Translations under genes and position numbers: made by a program
Notes under the pieces: model-generated
Seen by the model: the letters and a program-made list of their open reading frames with translations, nothing else
Told to the model about the DNA's origin: nothing
Databases searched by the model: none
In this document: positions 1-9,006 of the stretch, piece by piece
Position numbering within the stretch: position 1 is the first letter of the stretch
Layout: each line of letters opens with the position of its first letter
Source of the DNA: a virus
Direction: 5' to 3' (one strand)
Virus record (IMG/VR): IMGVR_UViG_3300028925_014337
Coordinates: 1-37,958 of that record
DNA length: 37,958 nt

Positions 1-436
1 CTGGGTCCATGCACCCTAATACTCTAGCAAATGTCGCAGTGCGCTGGGCTTCGATAGTTTTTTCTTCGCCGTCGGGGGGCGTTACCACACATGTTGCTCG
101 AAGTATTACACCTTGCTGAGATGCGGTTGGTTTAATAGCTGTGACTGTAACAGCGCTCGCCTCGTTCCCGTATGTAGTATCGGCCGTAACACTAATCAAC
201 TCTGGAAATGATGAGGTCCAATCGATCTGGTGGTCTAGAATTGCCTCATTACTCTCATCTAAAACTTGGAGCTGAGCTGTAATTGTTTTTGTCTGTCCCG
301 CTTCTGTAAACTGCAAAGTCTCATTAGTAAGCGGTTCGCCGGTCGCATCAAACAGCTTAAGCTCGGATCGTCCGGTGCTGGCTCTACGGCGACTTTTGTT
401 GGCGGGGGGCCAATCTCCATCGATGTACTCAGACAT
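1..436 (-). CDS. Partial Ig-like-domain virion/adhesin protein (C-terminus off window)
   Basis: An uninterrupted minus-strand frame runs from an ATG at 434-436 to the left edge, about 145 codons with no stop. A GGGAG-type ribosome site lies just upstream. The protein starts MSEYIDGDWPPANKSRRRAS and continues into a beta-rich stretch with phrases such as LISVTADTTYG and AVTVTAIKPTA, the cadence of bacterial Ig-like (Big_2/invasin-type) domains common in phage tail and head-decoration proteins. It follows the 259-aa gene in the same direction, so it is probably another virion gene of this operon. The exact domain family is inferred from pattern only. Confidence 0.7.
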   Translation of the reverse strand, partial: MSEYIDGDWPPANKSRRRASTGRSELKLFDATGEPLTNETLQFTEAGQTKTITAQLQVLDESNEAILDHQIDWTSSFPELISVTADTTYGNEASAVTVTAIKPTASQQGVILRATCVVTPPDGEEKTIEAQRTATFARVLGCMDP

Positions 437-493
437 TCAAATCTCCCATTACTAATAAGTCCTTAAAGTTCAAACTTGTTATCATTATCATCA

Positions 494-1273
494 TCATAAG
501 TACTTGTTTCCCTCTTCGGGGTCCGGGTCCGTGCCTCCGTCGCCGCCTCCGCCGCGGGTGACTGGCCGCTTCTTTGATAATTTTAACGTAACTTCAAGTG
601 GATGACCCCCTTGATCTTTATATATGTTGTTGTTTGTTAGCTTTAGTATAAACTTAGCAGGGGGTTGGTAGAGTCCTTGTTCGGCATCAAAAACCAACCT
701 TAATCTTGTAGGCTTGTCTTCCCGATCTTGAGATGATAACGTAACTAGTTGTTCAGACCGCTCGTCGGCTGCCGTGATGGAAAAGCCGTCAGCTGGCCAC
801 GCGTTTGTTCGCGTTTCGACGCCGGCCGTTGTCCTTACCTGTCGGAAATATACGTTGACTTCTTCTGTATCACTGGCGTCGAAGACCACGCTTTGTGGAT
901 CGGTCACAAGTTCATACCAAGGATCTGGTTGTACCGTCCCCGTCGTGGATTCTTCTGTTGTTGTAATCAATCCTCTAAAGGTTATATCACTAGATTGATC
1001 ATTTAATATGTCGTGAGAGACCCGTGTCATAAATTGAAACGTACCTCTATCTGGAATACTAACAGGAGCATCTATGGTCGTTGTGCCGTCGAGCTCACAA
1101 AATCTCAATGGACCATCGGTCTGAGAAAATTCTATTTTTAGGGTGTCCGAAATTGCATCTGAACTTTCATAAGCAATCGTATAGGGACCACCTGCAACAT
1201 CCGTTTCATATGGCGCATCCCAAGAACTTCTACCTAGTTCTATAAATAGCGGTGGACTAATCGTGACTGGCAT
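494..1273 (-). CDS. Hypothetical beta-rich protein with Gly-rich tail, probable virion component
   Basis: This 259-aa protein has no family I recognise. It is rich in Ser/Thr and short beta-type segments, and ends in a Gly/Asp/Pro-rich low-complexity tail (TRGGGGDGGTDPDPEEG). The tail codons are much more GC-rich than the surrounding structural genes. A GAGTGAG motif precedes the ATG. It lies 15 bases downstream of the 325-aa gene and shares its strand with the baseplate operon. A role as a fibre or decoration protein is an inference from position and composition. Confidence 0.6.
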   Translation of the reverse strand: MPVTISPPLFIELGRSSWDAPYETDVAGGPYTIAYESSDAISDTLKIEFSQTDGPLRFCELDGTTTIDAPVSIPDRGTFQFMTRVSHDILNDQSSDITFRGLITTTEESTTGTVQPDPWYELVTDPQSVVFDASDTEEVNVYFRQVRTTAGVETRTNAWPADGFSITAADERSEQLVTLSSQDREDKPTRLRLVFDAEQGLYQPPAKFILKLTNNNIYKDQGGHPLEVTLKLSKKRPVTRGGGGDGGTDPDPEEGNKYL

Positions 1274-1288
1274 TTATTTCTCACTCAT

Positions 1289-2266
1289 TTATTGATTCAA
1301 AAAAAGTTGACCATTTTCAGGAAACTTACTTAAATGGGAATTTGTATTAGATAATGAACCAAGAATTGTTCCAATTTTGTCTGCTAAAACTGCTTGAAAA
1401 TTATTATCAGTTATTCTAAATCTTTTAGCTTCTATCTCACCATCCACCCAAGTTTTTATTTCACCAAATACATCTTTAACAACATTTCTTAATACATCCT
1501 CAACTTGTTCACGGTGGTGTGCTTCAATATAATTCCATGTAAGTGTATCCAACCGCAATTGCTCAAGAATGTTATTCATTAAGGTTTCATACTTGTCTTC
1601 ATCATGTGGTCTATGCGTTTGAAATGCACGGACCAAGCTATATTTAAAATCTTTTGCAAAAATAGATGTATCAACAAACTGTTGAAACTGCGTTTGATCA
1701 ACCACGGTACCAGATATCGGCTCTAGAATTAATTCTTGTCTAGTATCAGAAATTTGTGCAATTTTCCAACTAGTTGCACTATGTTGACCATCAACTGAAA
1801 ACTGAGTATAATGTCCGATCTCTTTTGAAAAGAAATTAATTATTAAATTATATGTGCCAGGAGCTAAATCACTAAGATATTTTGAATAAAGACTAGTTTC
1901 TGGATCTTCTGGATTCCAAAGCTCCAAACCTAACTGTAGTGTCTCATAAGCAACATAATCCACATCTCGCGGCTGAGAATCCGAACTCGTTTTACGGTGT
2001 CTCGTTCGAGCGCTATCTCTAAACTGAAGATAATTTTCTGAAAGTGGGATCACTACACTCTTTACCAATTCATTAGTACCTCTAGTATAAAAGTGTAATT
2101 CAAGAAACTCATTACTAAGATCCAGCCCCAACTCACCATCAGCAACTACTTTAGAAACAATCTCATCATTAGGACTAGCAAATCTAAAAATAGTTTCTTC
2201 TATCTTTGCAAGATCTCCAGTAGCAATACTTCCTACGTCTTCTGCATAATTCTGTGGATACGGCAT
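1289..2266 (-). CDS. Probable virion structural protein of the baseplate operon
   Basis: A 325-aa protein without recognised motifs. The N-terminal half is mixed alpha/beta, with segments such as LELHFYTRGTNELVKSVVIP. The C-terminal third (about 225-300) is charged and probably helical (EQVEDVLRNVVKDVFGEIKT). It is separated by 2 bases from the 100-aa gene upstream and follows the gp6-like gene by two genes, where T4-like phages place baseplate wedge and fibre-linked proteins. Product assignment rests on position only. Confidence 0.6.
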   Translation of the reverse strand: MPYPQNYAEDVGSIATGDLAKIEETIFRFASPNDEIVSKVVADGELGLDLSNEFLELHFYTRGTNELVKSVVIPLSENYLQFRDSARTRHRKTSSDSQPRDVDYVAYETLQLGLELWNPEDPETSLYSKYLSDLAPGTYNLIINFFSKEIGHYTQFSVDGQHSATSWKIAQISDTRQELILEPISGTVVDQTQFQQFVDTSIFAKDFKYSLVRAFQTHRPHDEDKYETLMNNILEQLRLDTLTWNYIEAHHREQVEDVLRNVVKDVFGEIKTWVDGEIEAKRFRITDNNFQAVLADKIGTILGSLSNTNSHLSKFPENGQLFLNQ

Positions 2267-2268
2267 TA

Positions 2269-2571
2269 TTAAAATTCCTGAAATGCAGTGGGTCCAACGC
2301 GATTAAAAAATACCGAAGGGACCGTTTCAATTGTATTTGTTTCAATGTTTAACATTTGCATCGGTACCCTCTTTCTACTATTACCCTTTATGTATAATTT
2401 TTTAATCCTTGTTGGATATTCTTTAAGATCATAAACGTAAGTTCTCTGACTTTCACCATCGACATGAAATTTTTCAATAAACCTCAATTTATTTTGAAGC
2501 TCAAATTCAGAATAAAATACATCATTAAGTTCTGACCACTGAAGTCGTGGTCCTACCCAATTACTTTTCAT
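2269..2571 (-). CDS. Small hypothetical protein in baseplate operon
   Basis: A 100-aa protein with no recognised domain. It is basic and aromatic-rich (YVYDLKEYPTRIKKLYIKGN) and is likely a beta/alpha mini-domain. It is packed tightly between the DNRLRE-like protein and the 325-aa protein (3- and 2-base gaps), so it is very likely co-translated and either in the virion or needed for assembly. No functional claim is possible. Confidence 0.6.
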   Translation of the reverse strand: MKSNWVGPRLQWSELNDVFYSEFELQNKLRFIEKFHVDGESQRTYVYDLKEYPTRIKKLYIKGNSRKRVPMQMLNIETNTIETVPSVFFNRVGPTAFQEF

Positions 2572-2574
2572 TTA

Positions 2575-3615
2575 TTACACTACCTTAAATCTAAAGGATT
2601 TGGAAAAATAAACCTCACTACCCAATGTGGTCTTTAAACTTAAATCATAAAATCTATTTTTGTGCAATGGTTTTGTATCAATCATTACATAAGATCCGGT
2701 ACTATCACAATCAACGTGAGAATATAAATCAAATGGAACAACGGTTGTACCAGAACCCGCATCTACTATAGTGTAAATAGACCCAGATGGTAAATAATAT
2801 CTATTATCAAATCTTCTAGTATTTGCGAATGTTTTTACTGGATATCGGTCTCTGACCGTAAATCGCATTTTTGCAACTTCACCAACACTATATTGAGCCT
2901 TCATATTTTTTGGAGCAACTTCAATATCAAGCGAAGTTAGTGTTTTCAAACTTCCAGTGACAAAAGATTGATTCGACCAAACCAATTCCAAAACTGGTTC
3001 GTGAACCGTATGGGTCTGTCTTGAAAAGAATTTAATATTTCCCGTATTATTAATATCAGCTTCTGCGCTGCCCGAAAATGTTAATAGCAACCCATAATTG
3101 CTACTTTTAGACGAACCCGATATCATAGGCTGAACAACGTCAGTTACGTTTATTCTAAGTTCATCGTTTCTAATATCAACAACCGAAGCACTAACCACCG
3201 GAGTTAATTTATAATCACCACCAGCCCCATGATTAGGACCAGAGGAACCTGACCAATCGGAAGCTGATGCGTATGTGTTCCATGTAGCTCCATCATCAGA
3301 TTTGAAGGGGCTTTGTTCAAAATATCCCGATCCTTCTTCCCAAGAACGAGAAACTGGATAAACATAAACTAATGCATTTTGATTTAATTTTGTAGCATTG
3401 GCTACCTTCAAACTCAAATATGCATCAGAATTTGTTGGAGCACCAACAAGATCAGTCAAGGTAAACTTAACTAACGATCTAACCCGACCATTAGAACTTT
3501 CTAACTTGTCTTGTTTTTTACCAACTTCTAAAATTTCATCCTGACCAGTATTTAAGTTAGCATACCTTTCATAAATACTCGTATCTGAGCTGGCGGTTAT
3601 GTATATTCTACTCAT
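2575..3615 (-). CDS. Virion protein with DNRLRE/CBM96-like beta-sandwich N-terminus
   Basis: 346 aa. The N-terminal part (about 1-215) follows the pattern of DNRLRE/CBM96-type beta-sandwich domains: ASSDTSIYERYANLNTGQ, then RSLVKFTLTDL, a strand with SLKV, VYPVSRSWEEGSG, and a late LLLTFSGSAE strand. The remainder (about 230-346) is a second beta-rich domain. Its ATG overlaps the end of the gp6-like gene by 4 bases (3612-3615), indicating coupled translation. In marine T4-like phages such proteins sit next to gp6 and are thought to be structural, possibly glycan-binding. The fold call comes from motif cadence, not a search. Confidence 0.65.
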   Translation of the reverse strand: MSRIYITASSDTSIYERYANLNTGQDEILEVGKKQDKLESSNGRVRSLVKFTLTDLVGAPTNSDAYLSLKVANATKLNQNALVYVYPVSRSWEEGSGYFEQSPFKSDDGATWNTYASASDWSGSSGPNHGAGGDYKLTPVVSASVVDIRNDELRINVTDVVQPMISGSSKSSNYGLLLTFSGSAEADINNTGNIKFFSRQTHTVHEPVLELVWSNQSFVTGSLKTLTSLDIEVAPKNMKAQYSVGEVAKMRFTVRDRYPVKTFANTRRFDNRYYLPSGSIYTIVDAGSGTTVVPFDLYSHVDCDSTGSYVMIDTKPLHKNRFYDLSLKTTLGSEVYFSKSFRFKVV

Positions 3616-5561
3616 TGTACTGCGGACCCCATGATATCAATTTGTGGATGTCGTAATTCAAAAATACAAGGATCGGCGGAGGGATAAATAACTCTATCCT
3701 TTGTGTTTGCTTCTATATTGTATGAATATGGAGCATAGTCACTTCCATCTTTCTGTTGCCATTTGTTTATAAATGTTAAAGTTGTTACAGACTGAACACC
3801 GTCTACGTTTGCGATTTTTACCAACAAATCATCTTTTATTATAGGTTGGTTTATTTGCCAATCGTCAATATTAAAATATTTTCTAATCGTATCACTACAC
3901 TTAACCAACGTATCGGTGGTGTTAGATCCACGATAAACAACAATGGAATAATTAATACCAATAGATACCCTAAAGGCGTCTACAATATTAATTCTCTCAG
4001 TTAATATTCGATAACCTTTCAAAAATTGTTTTATATTTAATTTAACCGAATTGTTTACTGTAGTTAATCTATTATTAGAATCAAGTCCCATCACATACAA
4101 ATTAATATTTGTATTAATTGGAGAATTATCAACATAATTAATATCATCTTCTGGGTCTATTGACTCAATACCCTGTTGTTCTTCTTTGGTATATTTAACT
4201 ACAGCATTAATGGCATCATCTTTTATTACAAATGCTTTATGTATAGTTCCATATTTCGCGGGCATAGATAATACTCTTTTTTCATAATCTGTAGATGTCA
4301 CTATGCGACCTTGAGCATTTAAATATCCCATAGCAGATTGTCTGATTTGTTCAACACTTGGGGGACTCCCCCCTCCACTAGCAGCTTCATCATTAGTAAC
4401 AGTTACACTAGATAACATTGTACTATAAACAGCTTGATCTGCTGTGGAAAGAATTCTGGTTTCATTTCCTGTACTAAGATTACTGATTTTATTAATTAAT
4501 CCCGATCCAACATTTGAAGTTACTCCACCAGCTATTCTGTAGGTAATGGTTAATGTTGTATTACCGGGGGCTAAACCAAACGAATTACCAGTTGTAAAAT
4601 TAAGAGTATCTAAAGCAACGTTTGTCATATTTTGTAGATAATTTTCATCATAAACAGATTTATAATCTGGATTTTCATAAACATCTGACAAATCGCCGGT
4701 TCCACCCCCAAAAATCAATTCAGTTTTTAAATTTCTATTTAATCTTACAACAAACCTTCTATTTGTTTTAATTGTTTTAAGTTTATAAAATGGGACAACA
4801 GCAGTAGAACTTGGACTAGCTACTATATCTTGAAAAATATAATCCTGAGATAAATTATCAACTTGATGCCAAGTATTTCCTTCAGCATCTACTACTGATT
4901 TAATATCTACAACATTTGCTCCCGGCACTTCAATTTTTAAAAACTTAGTTGGTGTTGTAACAACCCGTTCAATAATTTTTTCTGTTCCTGACATGGTTTT
5001 TATAGGTTTTGATACCAAATAAAAATCCGGCAGTCCAGTGGCTTGAAGAGAAAACGGTCTTACATCTCTGTTAGTTGCATCTCCAAAATCACAAATATCT
5101 TTTGTAACAAAAGTTCCAACATCATTTTGTGTCGAAGCTGCGAAAGAAGAACCTGGCAAAAATCTTGGAAGATATTTTGTTTCTAGATTTCCTTCTGAGT
5201 CGGCTGGAATCAAAGCAGACATTGATACTGTACAAAACGCAGGAGTTACTAATCGGGGCTTATATCCAAATCCCTGAGCCAAGGAAACAATATTTTCCTT
5301 TTCTTCAGCGTGTGCTAATAGGCTCTCCTTAAAAGAATGATCTGTATAATAAGAAAGAACATCTCCAATATAAGACGATAAATCAAGAAAAATACTTCCG
5401 GGGGAAGCATCACTAAAATCTTGATATGTGTCTGAAAAGTAAAATTTAGTGAATTCAACTAAACTTTTCTTGAAATCCGAATAATCTTTATTCAAATATT
5501 TTACTTGTTTTTTATCAATGCGTTTATCTAATACAACATCAGATACTTGATTAATTGCCAT
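3612..5561 (-). CDS. gp6: Baseplate wedge subunit, gp6-like (baseplate J family)
   Basis: 649 aa, close to T4 gp6 (about 660 aa). The N-terminal region has the family hallmark: QDFSDASPGSIFLDLSSYIG at about 47-66, followed by GDVLSYYTD, ESLLAHA and a segment ending GFGYKP at about 97-102. The central and C-terminal parts carry the baseplate-J type beta regions and a late SVTTLTFINKW segment. gp6 forms the ring that holds the baseplate wedges together. The gene lies directly after gp25-like on the same strand (stop of gp25-like at 5571, start here at 5561), the order seen in T4-like phages. Confidence 0.9.
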   Translation of the reverse strand: MAINQVSDVVLDKRIDKKQVKYLNKDYSDFKKSLVEFTKFYFSDTYQDFSDASPGSIFLDLSSYIGDVLSYYTDHSFKESLLAHAEEKENIVSLAQGFGYKPRLVTPAFCTVSMSALIPADSEGNLETKYLPRFLPGSSFAASTQNDVGTFVTKDICDFGDATNRDVRPFSLQATGLPDFYLVSKPIKTMSGTEKIIERVVTTPTKFLKIEVPGANVVDIKSVVDAEGNTWHQVDNLSQDYIFQDIVASPSSTAVVPFYKLKTIKTNRRFVVRLNRNLKTELIFGGGTGDLSDVYENPDYKSVYDENYLQNMTNVALDTLNFTTGNSFGLAPGNTTLTITYRIAGGVTSNVGSGLINKISNLSTGNETRILSTADQAVYSTMLSSVTVTNDEAASGGGSPPSVEQIRQSAMGYLNAQGRIVTSTDYEKRVLSMPAKYGTIHKAFVIKDDAINAVVKYTKEEQQGIESIDPEDDINYVDNSPINTNINLYVMGLDSNNRLTTVNNSVKLNIKQFLKGYRILTERINIVDAFRVSIGINYSIVVYRGSNTTDTLVKCSDTIRKYFNIDDWQINQPIIKDDLLVKIANVDGVQSVTTLTFINKWQQKDGSDYAPYSYNIEANTKDRVIYPSADPCIFELRHPQIDIMGSAVQ

Positions 5562-5570
5562 TTATAATCC

Positions 5571-5945
5571 TCAAATTTGAATCAAAACTTGATCTGTTAA
5601 GTCGGGGGTTTCTATCAATCTATAACTCATATAAACTTTTGCTGTATATCTATCTTTGTCATCATCGGTGGTATTTATTTCAAAATTTTCTAATTCAATA
5701 TAAGGCATCCACGCAGCAACAGCTTCTTCTACTGTTCTTTTAGCTTCAGAATATAAATCATCATCATTAGAATCAAAAATAACTCGATGAATATCACACC
5801 CAAATGTTAAATTTCCTAGCCGTTCTCCCTTCATGGTGGAAACTAAATTAATAAAATTACTTTTTATTTGTGTCATATAGTCGTTGGACATTTCAAAATA
5901 TCCACCATCTGCTCGTCTAAGGGGAAGTGTAAATCCTAATGTCAT
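5571..5945 (-). CDS. gp25: Baseplate wedge subunit, gp25-like (GPW_gp25 family)
   Basis: 124 aa, the usual length for gp25. It shows the GPW/gp25 pattern: an N-terminal LGFTLPLRR segment, LTFGCDIHRVIFD in the middle, then a helix (EAVAAWMPYIELENFEI) and a C-terminal strand region ending TDQVLIQI. The family was once called gp25-like lysozyme but is a structural baseplate wedge protein. It shares one base with the upstream 124-aa gene (5945) and precedes gp6-like, so the three are translationally linked. Confidence 0.88.
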   Translation of the reverse strand: MTLGFTLPLRRADGGYFEMSNDYMTQIKSNFINLVSTMKGERLGNLTFGCDIHRVIFDSNDDDLYSEAKRTVEEAVAAWMPYIELENFEINTTDDDKDRYTAKVYMSYRLIETPDLTDQVLIQI

Positions 5946-6319
5946 TATACTCCCATCTTCTTCAGCAACGAACTATAATCCTTATTAATAGCGTCTAGAA
6001 CCTCTTCGTGGTCTTCGGTTAGTCTCTTACCCTCAAACGTCTGCGGCATACCGCCTTGGGGGGTTGCCGCTACGTTAGAGGTGTTTAAAAAGGAATCTTG
6101 TCCAGTTCCAAGGTTTTGTTGAAACATTTGTCTAAGATTATGCTTGGCAAGTTCTGCCCCTTCATTAATTTTAGAACTTTGTTTCGTATTAGGAGTTTTT
6201 TGAACAGCCATAATATCAAAAAGCTCAGCCTTAATCTCCTTAAGAATCTGTTCTTTTTGAGTAACCATCTCTCGTTCAACTATCTCTTTCACTAATTTTT
6301 TAAAATCTTTAATTTTCAT
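5945..6319 (-). CDS. Small charged protein between gp5-like and gp25-like genes
   Basis: I choose the ATG at 6317-6319 because GGAGG sits at the right distance just upstream; a start 11 codons earlier lacks such a site. The resulting 124-aa protein starts MKIKDFKKLVKEIVEREM, is strongly charged and probably helical/coiled-coil for its first 45 residues, then has a Gln/Asn/Gly-rich linker and a helical C-terminus (DHEEVLDAINKDYSSLLKKM). I do not recognise the family. Position suggests a baseplate assembly or scaffold-like role (inference). Confidence 0.65.
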   Translation of the reverse strand: MKIKDFKKLVKEIVEREMVTQKEQILKEIKAELFDIMAVQKTPNTKQSSKINEGAELAKHNLRQMFQQNLGTGQDSFLNTSNVAATPQGGMPQTFEGKRLTEDHEEVLDAINKDYSSLLKKMGV

Positions 6320-6357
6320 ACTGCCTCCATGCTTACTAATAAATAGTTTCAATACTT

Positions 6358-7629
6358 CTATTTTTCAATTCTTACCAAATAACTTTTAATTTTATTTAAA
6401 CTCCCGTCGATGATGAGCCCTTTGAGCGCGGCGACCGCTGGACTGGGTATGGCCGAGCCGAACGGAGTATTGTAAGCACCCACCGTGCTCAACGCGTTGA
6501 TCAATTTTGTAATTACTGCAATTACTTCTCCAGCAAGCGCTGCATTATCGTAACTTATTGGACTTGTTGAATTTTTTAAAAGATAAATTTGTTTTCCACC
6601 TATAACAAAATCTTGACCAGTATCAAGTATTGTATCTCTATTTGCTAGAGATACAACATCTTGATTAGAAGAAAGAATTATATTATTTGTTTTTGCATTC
6701 AAAACCAATCTACCACTATTCAATATGGATTGATTTCCATCTAATGGTGTTGTTATTAAATTACTCTGCGCATCGGACTCTCCAATTGGAGGATACTGTT
6801 TTTCGAATCTTTTTGAAGACCTAAAATGAACAGGATTGTCTGTACTCGCTAAATGAAAATTAATTATTTGATTACTTGATAATACAAATGACGAACCATC
6901 TAAATTAATATCTTCTACAATTAAACCCAAGGTAGAAGTTGTTGATGTGTTAGGCATATCCCGTTCACCAACACGCATGATTATAATCGGATCATTGTTT
7001 TTTGGTTGTGTTGGTCCCAAAATACTTCTACCTTCTACGGTCCCAGTCACAGTTTCTTGATTTAATGCACTTTCCAACTGTGAAGAACCAAATCGTAACG
7101 TTGCTCCATAACGATTTTGAATAATAACATCACCATCAAAATGTTTTAAAGTATGTAGTGATTCTCTTTCTTCATAATTTTTATTCTCAAAATGTTCTGA
7201 TGGTACCGCTGAAGAATGCTGCATAACATTTTCTTTTGATGCAGCTACATTACGATTTTTATCTTGAGGGGTTTTAGCAGGATTTAACCTAGATAATATA
7301 TTTGAAAATGAATTATATTGTAATTTATTATTAATGTTTATTCTACGAGAATAAAAAGGTATACCCAATACCTTTTGAATAAATACAATTTCTCCAATTA
7401 AAGGATATGATTGTACTTCCATATCTAATGAAGAAGCGTAAAACGAATTATCTGCAGAATCAAGGTGTCCACCCCATCCTACATATTTAAAACGGACAGT
7501 TCCTACATTAAATCCAGTACTAGAATAGTCTTCATGTTCTTCGTTGGTAATAACATCCAATACCGCAGCAAGACTTAAAGCTAGTCCTTGGGACTGTTGA
7601 CCTTCGGAAATAGAGCTATCCCAAGGCAT
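6358..7629 (-). CDS. gp5: Baseplate hub protein, gp5-like (OB-fold plus spike region)
   Basis: 423 aa. The N-terminal part has an OB-fold-like strand pattern including a segment LIGEIVFIQKVLG. The middle contains FDGDVIIQNRYGATLRFGSS, typical of hub/VgrG-like proteins. A repetitive strand region follows (VLNAKTNNIILSSNQDVV, then DFVIGGKQIYLL), as in triple-stranded spike helices. No lysozyme domain is visible, unlike T4 gp5. The last about 50 codons (6400-6520) are much more GC-rich than the rest, suggesting an exchanged C-terminus. It is located upstream of gp25/gp6-like genes in the same operon. Confidence 0.7.
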   Translation of the reverse strand: MPWDSSISEGQQSQGLALSLAAVLDVITNEEHEDYSSTGFNVGTVRFKYVGWGGHLDSADNSFYASSLDMEVQSYPLIGEIVFIQKVLGIPFYSRRININNKLQYNSFSNILSRLNPAKTPQDKNRNVAASKENVMQHSSAVPSEHFENKNYEERESLHTLKHFDGDVIIQNRYGATLRFGSSQLESALNQETVTGTVEGRSILGPTQPKNNDPIIIMRVGERDMPNTSTTSTLGLIVEDINLDGSSFVLSSNQIINFHLASTDNPVHFRSSKRFEKQYPPIGESDAQSNLITTPLDGNQSILNSGRLVLNAKTNNIILSSNQDVVSLANRDTILDTGQDFVIGGKQIYLLKNSTSPISYDNAALAGEVIAVITKLINALSTVGAYNTPFGSAIPSPAVAALKGLIIDGSLNKIKSYLVRIEK

Positions 7630-8012
7630 TATCCAACCTTAAGTCGGGTTAGTTCATCCTCAGCTTCTGTTGTTTCTTGCTGTAAATCGTCTATTTCTAG
7701 TTTGATATTACTCAACAGCTGTTGTTTCTCTTCTTCTGTCAAGAGTTCTGTAGAACCAACAGTTTTTGTCCCGATAGCAATTGCTCTTTGAGCAATTTGT
7801 GCGATTCGCACGATGTGTTCGTCGTTCCTAACATTACAATCCATAAAATCCTTAATAATGGGAGAGATGACTGCTGCATCTTCGGGGGTTCTTATTTGTC
7901 GAACGAGTTTAGTAACAAATGTATTTATCTGTTCTCGCTTACTGTCGGTATTTTTATAAATGTCTTTAAAAACATCAGAAAGTGTCTTGTCATCAAAAAT
8001 AATATAGTCCAT
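7629..8012 (-). CDS. Conserved-looking small helical protein, unknown
   Basis: 127 aa. It starts MDYIIFDDKTLSDVFKDIYK and ends in a heptad-rich helix (EEKQQLLSNIKLEIDDLQQE), probably a coiled coil. Its stop overlaps the ATG of the gp5-like gene by one base (7629), so the two are coupled. A clear AAGGAG site precedes the start. It may be a baseplate chaperone or a small virion part; no family is recognised. Confidence 0.6.
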   Translation of the reverse strand: MDYIIFDDKTLSDVFKDIYKNTDSKREQINTFVTKLVRQIRTPEDAAVISPIIKDFMDCNVRNDEHIVRIAQIAQRAIAIGTKTVGSTELLTEEEKQQLLSNIKLEIDDLQQETTEAEDELTRLKVG

Positions 8013-8038
8013 AGTATCGTCTCCTTTAGTATAACTAT

Positions 8039-8761
8039 TTAATTTTTAAAATAATCGTGAATCATACCAGTATTTTTATATTCTTCATATTGTTTATCTT
8101 TAATTTCCTGAACTTGTTTTACAATTTTTGTAATATGTGAAGTTTCACAATCTGTAATTTCTCTAATCATTAAGTAAATAGCTTTCTTATTAAAATTATT
8201 AATCATGTGTGCACGTTTTAATAATTCCAAAACAGCATAAGCTATTCCCAAATCTCGCTTCTTGGAAAAAACTTTATGAAGATTATAATCCCAATATTTT
8301 ATAAAGAGTTTTATAAATTCTACTCTTTCTGGTTCGTTATAAATTTCATCGGGATCTACAATCAATGTTTCTTGAGCAGAATAGCTTTCTGGAGATTTGT
8401 CTGACAAATGAAGAACTTTCTTTTCTTCTTTGTATCTTTTATTATTTTGTAAAATGCAATAATTCTTTGCAACCACAGAAAAATAACTAAAAGACTTTCC
8501 TTTATCTGCCGTGAAATTTGGGAGTTTTATAACTAGGTAGGAGACAACTTCATTTTTAACATCTTCAAATGTGCCATCTATATACGGAAATTTAAATCGA
8601 TTGATTATATTTTCCGCTAGTTTATCTAGGGGTTTGTATATGCTTTTGTTAAATAGTTCTTCGCGACGAAATTCATCTTCGCATATATTAAATTCAACAA
8701 TTGCTTGTTCTGTTTCTTGCGTCCAGTATAGGTTACGCGTCCTCGTCTTCCTCTTTCTCAT
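8039..8761 (-). CDS. gp55: Late transcription sigma factor, gp55-like
   Basis: 240 aa, slightly longer than T4 gp55 (185 aa). The region around 60-130 resembles the sigma-70 region 2 fold of phage late sigma factors: KLAENIINRFKFPYI, a segment LPNFTADKGKSFSYFSVVAK, then NYCILQNNKRYKEEKK. The C-terminal part is basic and helical. gp55 recruits host RNA polymerase to late promoters, so this gene should switch on the structural operon. Its start lies inside the 90-aa membrane gene (29-base overlap), with an AAGGGG site upstream. Confidence 0.75.
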   Translation of the reverse strand: MRKRKTRTRNLYWTQETEQAIVEFNICEDEFRREELFNKSIYKPLDKLAENIINRFKFPYIDGTFEDVKNEVVSYLVIKLPNFTADKGKSFSYFSVVAKNYCILQNNKRYKEEKKVLHLSDKSPESYSAQETLIVDPDEIYNEPERVEFIKLFIKYWDYNLHKVFSKKRDLGIAYAVLELLKRAHMINNFNKKAIYLMIREITDCETSHITKIVKQVQEIKDKQYEEYKNTGMIHDYFKN

Positions 8762-9005
8762 AAATAATACCCCTTAACTCCCCGATAACAGTTATTAACT
8801 GTTGAAATAAGGCACCAACTTCATCATCCTTTTCAAACATTTCTCTGTTATCTAAATGACGAGCTGTCCTTAAAATTTGTGTTGTTCCTTCATAAAACTT
8901 CATAATATTATCTTCATATATTTCTATTTTCTTAACTACAACATATGACGCATAAATTAACGCTACATTTAATACAGCAGATATAACCAACAATAACACA
9001 ATCAT
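8733..9005 (-). CDS. Small single-pass membrane protein with DNREMFE..DDEVG motif
   Basis: 90 aa. Residues 1-24 form one hydrophobic membrane segment (MIVLLLVISAVLNVALIYAS). The rest is cytoplasmic-like and charged, with DNREMFEKDDEVGALFQQL, a motif I associate with conserved T4-like phage hypotheticals near gp55. It lies directly after the lysin gene (stop 9007) and overlaps the gp55-like gene by 29 bases. Function is unknown. Confidence 0.6.
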   Translation of the reverse strand: MIVLLLVISAVLNVALIYASYVVVKKIEIYEDNIMKFYEGTTQILRTARHLDNREMFEKDDEVGALFQQLITVIGELRGIIYEKEEDEDA

Positions 9006-9006
9006 A

